A stretch of 64,000 nucleotides of DNA from Chlamydoabsidia padenii (lineage: Eukaryota > Mucoromycota > Mucoromycetes > Mucorales > Cunninghamellaceae). Location of the stretch: NCBI GenBank assembly GCA_025330725.1, contig JAIWND010000006.1, positions 868,001 to 932,000 on the forward strand, read 5' to 3'. Positions 44,972 through 57,467 of the stretch are shown piece after piece; position 1 is the first letter of the stretch, and each line of letters starts with the position of its first letter. The notes beneath the pieces are model-generated. The model was not told where the DNA came from. It did no database searches and saw only the letters and a list, made by a program, of their open reading frames with translations. The position numbers and the translations under genes are program-made.

Positions 44972-46024
44972 CTAATCATCATAATGTAATGATGTATTTA
45001 CCATAGTCATAGTTGAATCATGTTGTTTGATAGGTATACAATTAGTGTCGTCTTCATCCAAATCATCATCCACTTGATTATTGCCAAGATCAACATCATA
45101 GTCATCATCGGAAGAGAATAAATCACCATCTTGATCACCTTCAGCTGTCATCAATGCATCCAGTAATACCCTTCGTTCAGTTTGTAATCGACCAAGACGT
45201 CGTTGTATTGTTGTCCATTCATCCGTCAGCATTTCGTTTTCCCGCAAGATATATTTCAATTTAGCTTTGGCGATCTTGTATTTATTTTGTGGTGATAGTC
45301 GAGTATGCAAGTCGTAGGGATCAACATCCTCCGATTCACTTGTATGCCGTTTTCCACCATTATCTACTTTTCCTCGTTTGTGTTTATCCTGGTGATCTTC
45401 TTCGCGAGCCATCTTTCGTTTTTGTCCAAATCCACCAATCGTCATCTTTTGGCTGCTCGTTTCTTCGCTGATGGCTTTTGGTTTACGGTCACGTGGGAAA
45501 GGTGTTGTCGGTACTGCTGGTACTATCTTTTTCATTGTATCCATGTCCATTCCATGTTCCGCTTTTTTGTGCCTGGTCAAAGCGTCCAATCGCCCAAAAC
45601 TGCATTTAATAATAAAAAGTTTAATAAGTAATCTAGAACCGTGAGTTCCAACCTACATCCCTCCCCCCCCTCCTCACTTACTTCATACCACATCCAGTAA
45701 CATCACATTCAAAGGGCTTTTCACCAGTATGGATACGTAAATGCATCATAAGAGCAAACCGGTTATGGCACTTTACACCTTTTCTTGAGCAGTTTGTCCA
45801 TTCACAGCAGTATTCACCTTTCTTCCATCCAATATGATCTAGAAGCAAATACAAATGGTTAATCAAACAGGATTAATACTAAATGTCAGCCCTTTATACA
45901 TATATACTGTACCTTCAGATAAGTGATGACTCAAAGCATCATGACCAGGGAATGGTAGTAAACAGTCATTCCAATAACAGTAAAGTTCTTCTTCTTGAGG
46001 TTGCATTATGTTCACCGAATTCAT
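44972..46024 (-). CDS. C2H2 zinc-finger protein
   Basis: Predicted nuclear DNA-binding protein of 298 aa. Exons on the minus strand: 46024-45913, 45838-45682 and 45599-44972. Three or four C2H2 fingers fill residues 14-110: CYWNDCLLPF...HHLSEDH, CCEWTNC...HNRFALMMHLRIH, and FECDVTGCGMNFGRLDALTRHKKAEH (described in pieces). Wide Cys-Cys spacing in the first two and the HTGEKPFEC linker are like Gli/Zic-type fingers. The C-terminal half is basic (KRKMAREED, KHKRGK) with a leucine-rich helix (LRENEMLTDEWTTIQRRLGR) and an acidic tail (SSDDDYDVDLG). Target genes are unknown. Confidence 0.9.
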
Positions 46025-47255
46025 TTTTAGGTGGTCAAAAGGATGAGGAAGGAGGGAGGGGGAAGAGAAACAAAGAAATGGGAAAAAATGGATCAAGGTA
46101 AATTTCAATGCCCGATTATCGGCGGAAGAAAATCCCTGATACTTTTCTTTCACTCTTCAATTAACCTATTGATAAGTTGTGTGCTATTGTAAGTATATAT
46201 AAAATACCATAACTTGACCTTTTTTATACTAATTTTACTCTGCTTGAACCAAATGAATCCACCACCAGTCAAGGGAAGGGGGGATATGCTAACATTATTC
46301 TTTTTTTTATTTGTATTCAATAGTGATGCAATTCAAACTTGTCATAATTATCAAAAGTACATTCTCAACTTTTATAATGATAATACCAGCGATGTGGTGA
46401 ATCTGAATAGATTGGATCATGTCACCAGAAACAGTCTACTAACCAACTTGATTCTATTTTATATGTATTAGGAATCCATGGTCAAGAATGTGAATTGGGT
46501 TGGATCCTTGTGGGTCAAAAAGAATTACACAAGATACCAAACTAGGCTAATGATGGGATTGACGACCAAAAAAAAAAAAAGAAACAGTAAGGACGGACGA
46601 TTAGGATACTACTTTACCCATCACCACTAGTTATATGATCACGTCCATTCTTCATATCCCTTTTAGTCTTTTTATATACACTCAACTAATTATTGTCATA
46701 TTACAAATAAAACTCATATCATTGAATCATAATGTCAATAAATGACTAAATAGTAAGGTTGGCTTTTTGCATGAAGTTGGCATGAAAGTCGGGATCGCGG
46801 ATATTCAAACACCGCCAGTATTGCTGCTCATGCATCATAATAAACAAACCTTTTGATACTCACAAAAAGTATAAAACTCATTTTTTTTATAGATTTGATT
46901 GAATAAAGCTTAAACTTAAATATCAATATGATGAGTGTGGCATACATTATATGTTTTTGGATGTGGGGCTCACCATTTTCTTTTAATTTTACATATATCA
47001 ACTTGGTCTCGAGCGTGCACCACAAGCATATTTTCAAACATCAATATAATAGATTTGGAATCCATCGTGATGATTCCACAATATTGTCATAAAAGTGGCC
47101 CAGTTGGGGTTAGATGATTCTACCATTAGGTGACGTTTGTTTGTGCGGCATTTAAAATTTGGTGGTAAGTATTTGTTTCTTTTTTTTCTTTTTTTTCGGT
47201 AACTTCTTCTTACCTTCTTCAACTATTTTTTATACCTGCTCATTCACTTTGGGAA
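46025..47255. other. Intergenic region between divergent genes, weak ORF
   Basis: 1.23 kb. Motif forms: TTCAATGCCCG at 46108 (zinc-finger side), CGGGATCGCGGATATTC at 46791 followed by CAAACACCGCC, and GCGGCATTTAAAA near 47136 (122 bp before the next gene). A plus-strand open frame at 46254-46471 (piece CHNYQKYILNFYNDNTSDVV) and a following in-frame-like piece ECELGWILVGQKELHK at about 46478 might be a small or relic gene, but no good intron joins them. Confidence 0.35.
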
Positions 47256-48543
47256 ATGTCTCTTCCAGCATTCTCGACTGACGTTTCTTCAAGAGAAAAC
47301 ACATTCTCTGAAGCCACAGCCTTTTCACCAAGTAACAACACCTCATCAACAAAGGTCATATCACTTGGCGACGTGGTCACCGACGAATTCCCACCTTTTA
47401 TTGTCAAATTCAACAAAAGCACTTTGGATCCTGAAATCGAAACGTTGTATGGTCCTTTTGAAGATCCACCTACCTGGGCCTTCCCTCACCATGTAGTCTC
47501 CAGGCCTGTGTCAACACCAACTTCACCTAATCGATCTCCTCAATTGAACACAAGCACCACTGACATTGCAACGCAGATCAGTCTTCTTAAAGCAATGATT
47601 GAAGAAAAACAACGACTGGCCAACAAACAATCCAGCCTTCAAAATCAATCACCATCAACAACACCAGATATATCCACAAAGGCGGTAGACCCTGTCCCTT
47701 TATTAGCAAATGCGTCCGATAGTAAAGAAAAGACCATAAACGACAATAACACCAACTCATCCACCTTGGCATCAACATCAGTATCTAAACCAACAACAGG
47801 TTTGGATAAACGACCTGACTTGGCGCCAACCACTAAATCAATATCTCATTTTACTCATCAGGAAACTCTTGCGACTTCTCAATCGGGTTCTGTAACAAAA
47901 GGCACCACCACTACTACTACAGTACCACCACCACCAACGACTACAACACCAACAACAAGTGGTACACATAAGGTACATGAAATCGGAGCACACAAGCGAC
48001 TATCTACCGATACACTGGACAACACAAGGTAAGAAAAGTTCATAGAGCCTCTTGTATATTTGTTATTTGCTAACGATTTATTTGAATATAGTCGCAAACA
48101 GCATAAACCGGATACTGGTGTGATCACCAAACAGCCTAGCCTACGCCCTACAAAGGAACATTCTAATGCAAGGTAAACACAGTAATCAAAATTAAAGTAT
48201 CCAATGGAATCGCTAACCCCCTCTTCGTTTTTTATATATAGCTCCCAAAATAATGTTGAATCTGAAGGTATCGACAGTACAATCAACAATGACGTGGTCA
48301 CTGTAGTGGATAACAATGATGATACAATGAATGGTGACTCTGATACGACAATGGCAGAGGATGATCCTGAATATGCCAGTTATATTGCGGACCAGAAATT
48401 GTACGATGAACAACTTGCTCACCTTTATTCTCGGATGGAAAAAAGACAACTGGAAATCGACTCAATAAAAATGGAAAGAGCTCGACTACAAGCATATCTC
48501 ATACGGAAAAAGACCTTGGGCACAAGCCAACATGTCAATCCAA

Positions 48544-48582
<39 letters not shown>

Positions 48583-50728
48583 TACGAAGAAGAACCACGG
48601 CAAGCGACATGTTTGATTCATCAGATCGATATCAAAAGCGATCTAAGCAAATGGCCGACAACCTCACGACAGAAGCTCACCAGAACCAGCAACTTGTTCC
48701 ACCACCTTCTCAAATCAATCGACAGGCTCCAATCAAACCTTTACCTGGTGGACTGGAAGTGGCTGACTACTTTAAAGAATTCTCGGATTTGGTACGCAAC
48801 AGGGCTATTGACATGACTATCTTGGTTGATCTCTCCACGAAAACAGGTGACAAGGCTCCACAAGTTGGCTCGGCTCCATTGGTACAACAATTGGTTACTT
48901 TGAATGGTATGACATTTACATCTGATTCATTTAGATTACCAGAGGCATCACGAGTAAGTATGGAAAAAAAAGGGGGAGGGAGAATATTCTAACTTACACT
49001 ATCTTCTCTCTTTAGTTCTCAGCAGTAGATATCACTCAATTTAAGCCTATGCGATATCATGGAAGCACCCTCTTGGCTTTGGTAATTGATGGAATCCCTA
49101 GACCTAATGTTCTACCTTCTGCTGTTATGAAATCATTGTCTGCCGCCCTGGCCAAAGCACCAAATAACTTGAAGGACTTTTTAATCAATTACAAACATGG
49201 CGAAACACTTGAAGGTTTGGACTCTATGATTGATATTGTCTATAAAGCGATCAGCACACATGGCAATATGGAATTACTCTGGGTGGTCTATATTGAATTG
49301 ATCTCGTACCGCTATGGCTATTCCCAAGAAATGGGGTCTTCGGTTATGGAGGCTCAATTACAACTCCCATTCTCCTTGGAAATCTTTTGGCAAACCATCT
49401 CCTCTGTGCCTGTATATTCATCGAGAAGTGTACTGACAACTGACCTATTGAAGAACATCTCTTCATCCAGATCAACTTTGAATTCGATTGGTAAGAAAAA
49501 AAAAAAATGATACAAGGCATAAATATGCGCTAATCTTTTTTTTATTTTTCTGTTATCATTATTAGCCACTGTTGAATCTATATCTGAACAAACGACGGAG
49601 ATACTTTTACGAACTCTTCGCTTTGATGGGTTGCGTGGTGTCCTTGATCAACTCTTACCTACAACAGATACCAACCTCTGCGACTCGGGCCGCCTCATCA
49701 AGATATCTCTCAAGAAAAACCCCTCCTATACATTCATCAACGACCACGACCTTTGCTTTATTTGGCTGTCTATGATTACCTTTTATGTGTTTGGACGACT
49801 TCCCAACGATCTCAACCGGCGACACTGGTTTGAAAGAGTATCAAAAGCCGGTGCCATTACACCCAGTGCAAACCCTCTCTTTGTTTTGGATTGGTATAAA
49901 AACAATGTCAAGCTAGACAAGACGCAACAGACGGTGGTGGTGACGGTCTTTCTGGAAATGCTCGCCTATTTCTGTGAAAAAGCTCAAAGCAACGACATAA
50001 AGAAATCACTACTGGTAACGGTGTGGCGGAACCTCGTGGGCTTGCTTGAAGTCCTGGATTGCTATGGCCGAGCTTCCGCCTTGATGCTGCTCCGACGAAA
50101 CATGGAAGCCACCTGGAAAATCAAGGTACTGCAGCCCGAATTGGCGGACATGATCTTTGAACTGGAAAAAAAGGTACAGGGCCCTGAAGGATCATCGACA
50201 ATGGACCTTTTATGCAGACCGGCGAGTGGTGGTGGCGCCAACATGATGCAGTTACCCATGGATCTGTTTTTAGCTTACAAGGCAACGACAAGGATGGAAC
50301 CTGGAAAAGGGATGGATACTACTGCATTGCTCTCGGCAGCCTGGCGACTGGCTCGGCCCTTGTGGCGGATTTACAATGCAGATACCTTGTCTCGACTGAA
50401 CAGAATGAACGGAAGAGAAGAATCGTCCTCGGCACTCATCAATTACCTCTGTGGACTCTATTCTTCGGCCCTGGGTGTCACCGACTCGTTTGAAATTCTC
50501 CAGCTACCCAAGTTTAATATCACGGAATTCCGGAAAATGCCCATCGCGTGGATCAACGCGCTCTTTATGCACCTGTTACACTTTTGGCAAACCAATGATC
50601 ACTTTTTTGTAGATTCCTTTTTGAAAGAAGTGTCGATACCTTGGATTCTGGAACAAATCGATACAAAGGATGGCCGCATGTTATTCCATCGCTTCAAGAA
50701 GGACTGTGGCACTTTGTTGATCAAATGA
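47256..50728 (+). CDS. Large uncharacterised protein (1067 aa)
   Basis: Exons 47256-48028, 48092-48172, 48242-48953, 49016-49490 and 49566-50728. Residues 1-360 are disordered, rich in Ser, Thr, Asn and Pro, with FPPFIVKFNKSTLDP near the start and GPFEDPPTWAFPHHVV after it. A coiled coil follows (DEQLAHLYSRMEKRQLEIDS), then poly-Ser coded by (ATC)n. Residues about 520-1067 are folded and mostly helical, with repeated W-centred helices (LLWVVYIELISYRYGY, CFIWLSMITFYVFGRLP, ANPLFVLDWYKNNVK) that recall HAT/TPR-type scaffolds. This shape is like Red1/ZFC3H1 exosome adaptors, but their Cys/His finger is not present, so that link is only a guess. Confidence 0.75.
48544..48581 (+). repeat. (ATC)n microsatellite coding poly-Ser
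   Basis: About 12 in-frame TCA/TCAT-type triplets encode a serine run in the large uncharacterised protein. Confidence 0.85.
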
Positions 50729-52433
50729 TTGTCTCTGTTGGGTAGTATAGCCCAGTAGATGTATAGTGTAGTTAAACATATAATAAATAAATAAATAAAA
50801 AAGGCTCTTTTACTAGCCTCAAACTTTTATTGGATATACAAATACTTCAAAAAATAAACTATGTATCATAATGTCTTCTTTTTTTTTATCCAGTGTGTAA
50901 TCTATTTTTGATATGTACGCATGTACGCAGGTTATGATTGATGTGTTTGTTTGATGGACAGGCTTCACTTTGATCATGCAAATTCGCATAGCGCCGTTAT
51001 CGGGATTTGAATAATGTAGTCCCTGAGATCAAGAGCTTGGTGGTCCATTTGAGATTAAGAATATAAAAACAGTAACTGGATATGTTAAGCAAGCAGTAAT
51101 AAACCCCCCCCCTTTTTTTACACCATTGACACATTTATATAATGTCACCATTGTTTAAAAACACCAAGTTTTATTAATAATATCAAACAAGAGGAAGGAG
51201 GGGGGGAATAATCTATATCAATGTAAGTGTAGGTCCAATTTGATCCATTATCCCCTGCGATTTGTAATTGCCCATTATACATCCAGTGAGCCAACATGAA
51301 ACTTGTGTTTTTAGTCATCCCCAGTGCAACAGTGAAGAAAAAAAAAAAAAAAAAAGGTCGTGTTAGTTTTGCGTCAAGAGATTGTTCCAGAGACAGAGAG
51401 AGCCGGGTATCCACTTTGTCAGGACAATAATGAGTTTGCCATAAACACGAGATGATGAAGATAAGCTAGTTGCAATGTTTTTATAAAGTGCTTGAAAAGT
51501 GTCAAAACCGAATGACGCTTTTGTATGATCAATCAAAGTGAGAAGAAAGAAAAAAAGAGAGGGAAAGAGTTGGCTTGACCAAGGGAAAGGGAAATTTTAA
51601 ATCCCGACTGAGTTTAAAAATCCCTCCAACATTGACGGCCAGAAGCTCCATGCAACTAACAAAAGAAAAAAAAAAAGAGAGAATGACTAAACAATCAATA
51701 GTGTTATGCTATAAATCTGTCATCAGTTATAGTGTCAATGTAGTTATTGGTGAGAGTGATTAAATAGTTCGAATTAGATGTAACCATGTATGATATCACT
51801 ATTATTTGACTTTTTTGACAACCGATCTTCTTTCAGCGCATTATAGTGAGCGTTTGGGTGATCAACGTTATCTGAACTAACTTTTTGTTGGTTCACAGCT
51901 GGCGATAATTCGTGTCGGGAAAGCGGGGTTTTGAATATATTGCCTTTCTCTCCTTCTCCTACAAAAAAAAAGCAAGCCCAAACTCCTAATTTCTTTCTCT
52001 TTCTTTTTGTTTTGATTTTTCCCTTTAATCTTGTAGTCCCTTTTTTCTTGATTTGTTTATCCCTCCACACTAATCAATATTTCCCCCCCTCCCCTCTGTT
52101 GCTTCTTACTTCTTTACTTCTCATTGATATAACATTATCATATCAATTCCAGTCCCACCTCAAAACAACATCAAATAACAACATTATATACTCCTGTCCT
52201 CCATTTATAATCCCTCCCCCCTTCTTTATTTGTTGCTAAACTTGTGTTAGTAACCTTTGTCAAACTTGTTTTATACTCATATACTTGACTCTCACTACAC
52301 TTTAATCTATATGTATTGTTGAAACGAAACAAACGGGCCGGAACGAAACAACAAAACGAAGATTACAGCAACAGCACTTGACGAATACAACTACAATAAT
52401 AGAAATCTCGGAAATCAAACAAGCTACGATTAT
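50729..52433. other. Intergenic region, PDE upstream region
   Basis: 1.7 kb. AATAAATAAATAAATAAAA at about 50781 is the likely polyadenylation region of the large gene. Exact motif at 51001-51012, reverse variant TTTTAAATCCCG at 51597-51607 and CGGGGTTTTGAATAT at 51925. A minus-strand frame at 51170-51330 (piece NTSFMLAHWMYNGQLQIAGD) is protein-like but has no workable exon structure. A long T/C-rich leader precedes the phosphodiesterase ATG. Confidence 0.45.
51001..51012 (+). promoter_or_regulatory. CGGGATTTGAAT motif, exact copy
   Basis: Located 273 bp after the large-gene stop codon and 1.4 kb before the phosphodiesterase start. Confidence 0.35.
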
Positions 52434-54877
52434 ATGAAAATGGATCCTTCCCATTGTACAGTGGTGATATTACAACAACCTTCACCGCAACCTTTTATAA
52501 TTGATGATGACAATGATCAGAAACAATCAACTCAACCTGCTTACTTGTCCACCTTGAATACTGTTTTCGCTCAAGGTAAGTTAAAAAGCATTTGCCAAGG
52601 ATACGTTTGGGTGTGTGTATGGTTAAATAGGCTGGATGTGGAAAAGAGATAGTGTTGTGAAACCAAGGTCTCCTTTTTTGTAATCGTCTAATCCCTCTCT
52701 TTTGTTTATATTGCTCATTTAGTGTCTGTTACCTCCCATCAAACCGAAGCTTTTACTTGGATAAAGGAACAACCATCAACATTGTTAATATTGGACCTGG
52801 ATGACCAACAAGATGATTCCCTAGACTACTTTACTAATACCACTTGGGTGTCCAATATTGTCCAACATGTCGAAGATGACAATGTACCGGTCATAGGTAA
52901 AAGAATCAAGTATTGTATTATAACAATAATATAACTAAATCCATCTTTTTCTTTTACTAGTTTGCTCATCCAATGAAAATCCCTCATTTATGCTTGATTG
53001 CGTCCATGCAGGTGCTGCCGACTATATCCTGAAACCAATGTGTTTAGACGTCGTTAAAACACTATTCCTGGTAAGGTGATCTTATTTTAATGCAAAAAAA
53101 AGGGATTATTAAATTCCTTTGTATTGATGTTTATTTTTATTAGGCGTTACACCGACGTCGATCTCATTCCAAAATGCACGATGACCAGGGATTCTCTCCT
53201 ACTCTATCCAGTGATAATGTTATGTCTCCTGTTGCAACTACCACCACAACTACTACTACTACTGCCACAACTACACCAATCACACCAACTCAATTCCAGT
53301 CTATACATCATCAGCAATTTCGAGACGATTCCACTTTGCAACATCGAGTTAAAGATCTCTTTGAAAAGGATGCTTTGTAAGTCTACAATAGACTTGACAT
53401 GTGATATACTAATTGTCTTTTTGTTTATGCTTACTTTATGTAGATTGTGCAAAGTCATGTTGGATATGTACGCGACCATGCCTCACATCTCAAGTGATAT
53501 GTCTCTGTCAAGGTAGGTAATGAATTCAATGATAATCATGTATTGTAATTAAACTCTCATAAACATAGCGACGATGCCAAGTTACTGCAAGAAAAAATTG
53601 ACAGTTGGAGCTTCTCACCATTTGAACTAAATCATCAAGATTTGATACATTGTGTGGTGCTCATGTTTAAACCTGTGCTCTCCTGTCCAAGCTTGGATCA
53701 CTTGATAATCACTCAAGGTAAAAAAAACAAAACTACTATTTATTTATTTTTTAAAAAAAAAAGCATACCTATCCTTACTTGTTTGTGTATTGGGCGTATA
53801 GAACAACTATATGACTTTATCAGCGAACTCTCTACGATCTATCATGATGGCAACCCCTATCACAATTTTGCCCATGCTGTGGATGTTTTACAATGCTCTT
53901 ACTACACCTTGCGACAACTTGGAGTGATACCATTCCAGCAACAACATGAATCTTTACCAACAACCAAGCCTCAAGATCTTTTACGTCCTATTGATATTTT
54001 GGCACTCTTTATCGCTGCAATCGGCCATGATGCTGCTCATCCTGGTGTAAACAACCTATTCCTGGTAAGAATCAAATCAAACAACGACAAAAGAAGGGAA
54101 ATAAAAGGAAATGGCTCACGATATGTGCTTTATCTTATTAGGTCAACTCGGCAACACCATTGGCTTTATTGTATAATGATCGATCAGTACTGGAAAGCTT
54201 CCACTCCATGACACTCTTCCAGATAATGAAAAAACATGGGTTGGATCGAATCTCTGGTGGAACTGGCACTTTGAACTATCAAGGTATGTACAAAGAATAA
54301 TGTTATGATTTTACTAACTTTTTGCTTTTCGTTTGCATTAGAATTCCGAAAAACTGTGGTGACCAGTATATTGGCGACAGATATGTCTTTACACAACGAA
54401 TATGTCATGAAGATTAAGGAACAGGCCACACGATTACGAAGTAGATCAACATCAACCAAGGTGGACGAAGAACAAGAACGATTACTCATATGTAGTGCGA
54501 TCATCAAATGCGCGGATATCAGTAACGTTGTAAGTGCTCAAAACAAACATGGGTATGGATAGGAACTCAACAACTAATACCTTACTTCCTCTCTCTCTCC
54601 CTGATTTTTTTTTCTTGGGGGGGGGAGGTTGTTTTATTTTCTTTAGGCTCGTCCATTCTTACAGTCAGCTAAATGGGCAGAATTATTGGTGGAAGAATTC
54701 GCATGTCAAGGTGATTTGGAAAAAGAACTGGGTATGCCTGTGTCACCATTTAATGATCGTGACAAACTGGTACTGGAAGATTCTCAAATTGGCTTTATTC
54801 GGTTTGTGGCCATGGGGTTATTCCAACAGGTGCGCGAAGTCATGCAAGGTAAACCCAACATAATCATGCAAAGGAAA

Positions 54878-54931
<54 letters not shown>

Positions 54932-55385
54932 AGGGGACTTACTCTTTTTATCAATTATAGAAATGACCTTTGCTGTCGATCAATTGGAAAGCAATCTACA
55001 ACGTTGGGAAATTCGGAAACACACCGGACATGACTCAGGGGTATCAACACTAGTCGACAAAGATGAACAAGAACCAACACTATCAACAACAACCAATACC
55101 AAAGCGGGGTCCAATATAGATAATGATACATCATCATTACCATCGCCGTCACCCTACAACATACAGCCGACTACAGTTGAATTCTTACACTCACGATTAT
55201 CCATGGAAGGTACACCGAATGAAATGACAAGTATGCCGACAATGGCAATGAAACATTATACGCCAACTGCAATAGTAGAAGATCGGGACGATTTGTCAAC
55301 CCTCTCTCATTTTGCTGCTACTAATGGGAATCAACCACCTGGATGGCACGATGGACCTGTGTATTGTCAATGCGCTATACAATAA
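52434..55385 (+). CDS. 3',5'-cyclic nucleotide phosphodiesterase with receiver-like N-domain
   Basis: Class I PDE, expected to hydrolyse cAMP and damp PKA signalling. Eleven exons: 52434-52575, 52723-52896, 52961-53070, 53144-53376, 53444-53512, 53569-53717, 53802-54064, 54142-54283, 54342-54529, 54647-54848 and 54961-55385, giving 698 aa. Residues about 8-140 resemble a response-regulator receiver: LLILDLDDQ (Asp72), VPVIVCSSNEN, then HAGAADYILKPM (Lys130). The usual acidic pair after strand 1 is not seen. The catalytic domain (about 290-560) keeps the metal site: YHNFAHAVDVLQ, AAIGHDAAHPGVNN and IKCADISNVARP, with FACQGDLEKELGMPVSPFND. The tail is disordered. Intron 10 contains a 50-nt poly-A run. 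Confidence 0.92.
54879..54928 (+). repeat. Poly(A) tract of 50 nt in a PDE intron
   Basis: Uninterrupted A run in intron 10 (54849-54960) on the sense strand, followed by a short acceptor region. Confidence 0.9.
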
Positions 55386-55983
55386 CATCCCCCTCCCACA
55401 CCTTTTCTCTCTCTCTCTCTCCTACCTTCCCTTTTTATTATATATCTGGCCTCATTATATTCATGCTAGGCATTTGTACACAATAACACTTACTTTTTTT
55501 ATTTTACACAAATCACCAATGATTCCCTTTCTCCCCCCCCCCCCCTCTTCTTTCTTCCCACATCCCCATTCAAGTGTATAGATTATTATTATTCTCTTCT
55601 TCCTTTTTATCTTTACCAATAGATTGTATACTTTAGATTCTCTTTTTTTTTTTATATCTTCTCCTTCTTCTTATTCACCTTTTTATTATTCTTTTGCTCT
55701 ATAAATAAAAATCTGATGTGTTTATATATATTTATGCAAATCGTCTTCGGGTTTTAAATATTTGTCAAAAAAGGGAATCAACAGGGACCAGCTATATATA
55801 CATGGGACACTATTATGCCTTCCCCGGTTTAATCCCCCCATTACAACATCATTAACGTCAACCATCAATTAAATCAAACCCCTTTTTTATTTCGAATATA
55901 AAAAGATGTCAATATAACAAACTATAAAACACTAGCTAATAAAAAGAGACACAAAAAGAATCCGTCAGACAAGAGAGATCGAC
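55386..55983. other. Intergenic region between convergent genes
   Basis: 598 bp, very pyrimidine-rich, with (CT)n and C runs, an AATAAAAA signal near 55705 and TTCGGGTTTTAAATAT at 55747. No gene is seen. Confidence 0.5.
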
Positions 55984-56688
55984 CTAGAATTGCATGTTGT
56001 GGGGGAATTGACCCTTGGACAAACCAAACTTGGCAGACAAGTATTGACGGAGGAAGGGGGTCTTGACCACAGCATCGAGAATAGCCTTATCCACAGCCTT
56101 TTGGTCTTCAGCCTTGGAAGCAGACACAGCCTTGGCGCCTTGTTCTTGAGAAGCGAGGAATTCTTGAGACTTGGCAGCAGCAGTCTTCTTGAAGTATTCG
56201 TCGTTGAACTTGGCATCGACAGCACCGATTTCGATCTTGGTGGAGGTGGCGATCACGTAAGCTTGATCGACACGACGGAGAGGCACACCGTTGACACGGA
56301 AAGGACCAGTGACGAGGAGGAGACCAGAATCCAATTGCTTCAACACGACCACACGCTTTCCACGGTGACGACCAGCCAAGAGGATGACAACGGAACCAGG
56401 GACAATGGAGGCACGGAGACCGGCAGCCTTGGCGACCTTGCGAGACTTTTTGGGTTGAGGAATGTCTTCGGCAGGGTAGAATTTGCTGGCCTTGTTGGCG
56501 GGGACAGTACGCTTACCACCGTTCTTGGCACCCTTGACTTCAACGGTCTTGTCGGCAGCTTCTTGTTTGGCAGGAGCAGCAGTGGTGTACTTGTTACGCT
56601 TGTGCAAAGCCTTCTTGGCATAGATGGCAGAGCGGCTGTAGCGGGTGACGCCAGGGACAAGGAAGGAATTTCTGGGTGCGTTAGCCAT
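55984..56688 (-). CDS. RPL6: 60S ribosomal protein L6 (eL6)
   Basis: Large-subunit ribosomal protein eL6, 234 aa, in a single uninterrupted coding exon. The fungal N-terminus (MANAPRNSFLVPGVTRYSRS) is followed by the KOW-type core: KFYPAEDIP, LRASIVPGSVVILLAGRHRG, KRVVVLKQLDSGLLLVTGPF and VNGVPLRRVDQAYVIATSTK. The C-terminal part has DEYFKKTAAAK and ends FGLSKGQFPHNMQF. Codon use is strongly biased toward C- and G-ending codons, as expected for a highly expressed gene; this also creates a long antisense frame. Confidence 0.97.
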   Translation of the reverse strand: MANAPRNSFLVPGVTRYSRSAIYAKKALHKRNKYTTAAPAKQEAADKTVEVKGAKNGGKRTVPANKASKFYPAEDIPQPKKSRKVAKAAGLRASIVPGSVVILLAGRHRGKRVVVLKQLDSGLLLVTGPFRVNGVPLRRVDQAYVIATSTKIEIGAVDAKFNDEYFKKTAAAKSQEFLASQEQGAKAVSASKAEDQKAVDKAILDAVVKTPFLRQYLSAKFGLSKGQFPHNMQF

Positions 56689-57006
56689 TGTTTGCTACAA
56701 GAAAAAAAAAAGAAGTGAAGAGTTAGTATCAAGTTGGATGAGTACATGGGTGGTATAGCAGTGTCTCTTTGGTTAGTTGGTGATGTCAAGTATATCCATA
56801 TCCTTTTCTTGTTGAGCCCCTCCCCCCTCCTCCACGATTGGTTATGATGGAATGCCGTAGATTGTTGTAATTATATGATGTGTAGGTCTAGGTAAACACG
56901 TTCCTATTTTATGAAGCTGGTCGTCAAAACATTGTTGCTGATCAATTCAAATGTTAAAAATGTTGAATAATGAGCCCTTATGTCGGATAGTTGTCTTTTT
57001 GCTGAT

Positions 57007-57200
57007 CCATCCATCCATCTATCCATCCATCTATCCATCCGTATAATAATCCACCGTACGTTGTTAATATTGAGATAAGAAGTATTGACATGTTGTATAA
57101 AAATAAAAGGTATCGATCGTTGTTGCTGGTATTTCCATTCCTTCTTTGTTGATAAAAGTATCATCCATCCATTTATCCATCCATCTATTATCCATCCATA
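57007..57200. repeat. (ATCC)n microsatellites
   Basis: Two clusters of imperfect ATCC/ATCT repeats separated by about 120 bp in the RPL6 upstream region. They resemble the GGAT tract in the other ribosomal-protein promoter at 1577. Confidence 0.75.
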
Positions 57201-57203
57201 AAA

Positions 57204-57227
57204 AGAGAGAGAGAGAGAGAGAGAGAC
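57204..57227. repeat. (GA)n microsatellite
   Basis: About 11 GA units upstream of RPL6. Confidence 0.85.
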
Positions 57228-57467
57228 ACTGCCAACCTACATTTCATGTTTCTTACATAAAAAGAAGATGGAGGAGATACACACCTTGAGCAAAGACAGA
57301 AAAAAAGAGAACGGAGCAAGAAGCGTCAAATTGCCTGGTGGAGTTTTATTTGCCTCTCAGGAAAAATATTGAAATCCCGCTCGGTGGAATGAACGTCGAT
57401 AAAAATAAATTAACTTTTCTTTTTTTTTTTTTTTTTCTTTTCTTCCTCTAATTCACTTTGAAACATT

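Larger units (their letters stand above)
56689..57467. promoter_or_regulatory. Divergent promoter, RPL6 and the APC13 candidate
   Basis: 779 bp. (ATCC)n tracts at 57007-57044 and 57163-57200, a (GA)n run at 57204-57227, and ATTGAAATCCCG (57369-57380) 88 bp before the APC13 start. An RPL6 5' leader intron is possible but not provable. Confidence 0.5.

Noticed and set aside
47879..48316. 145-codon minus-strand frame opposite the large unknown gene
   Set aside because: Shadow of the Thr/Pro-rich exon. It lacks its own splice logic and overlaps a well-supported plus-strand exon chain.
51145..51414. Minus-strand frame with a protein-like middle (HWMYNGQLQIAGDNG)
   Set aside because: It is interrupted by a poly-Phe run from a T tract, and no acceptor/donor arrangement gives a clean product. 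It is kept only as a remark in the intergenic entry.
55990..56718. A 242-codon plus-strand open frame opposite RPL6
   Set aside because: It is an exact antisense shadow produced by the strong codon bias of RPL6. The minus-strand reading is an unmistakable eL6 protein.
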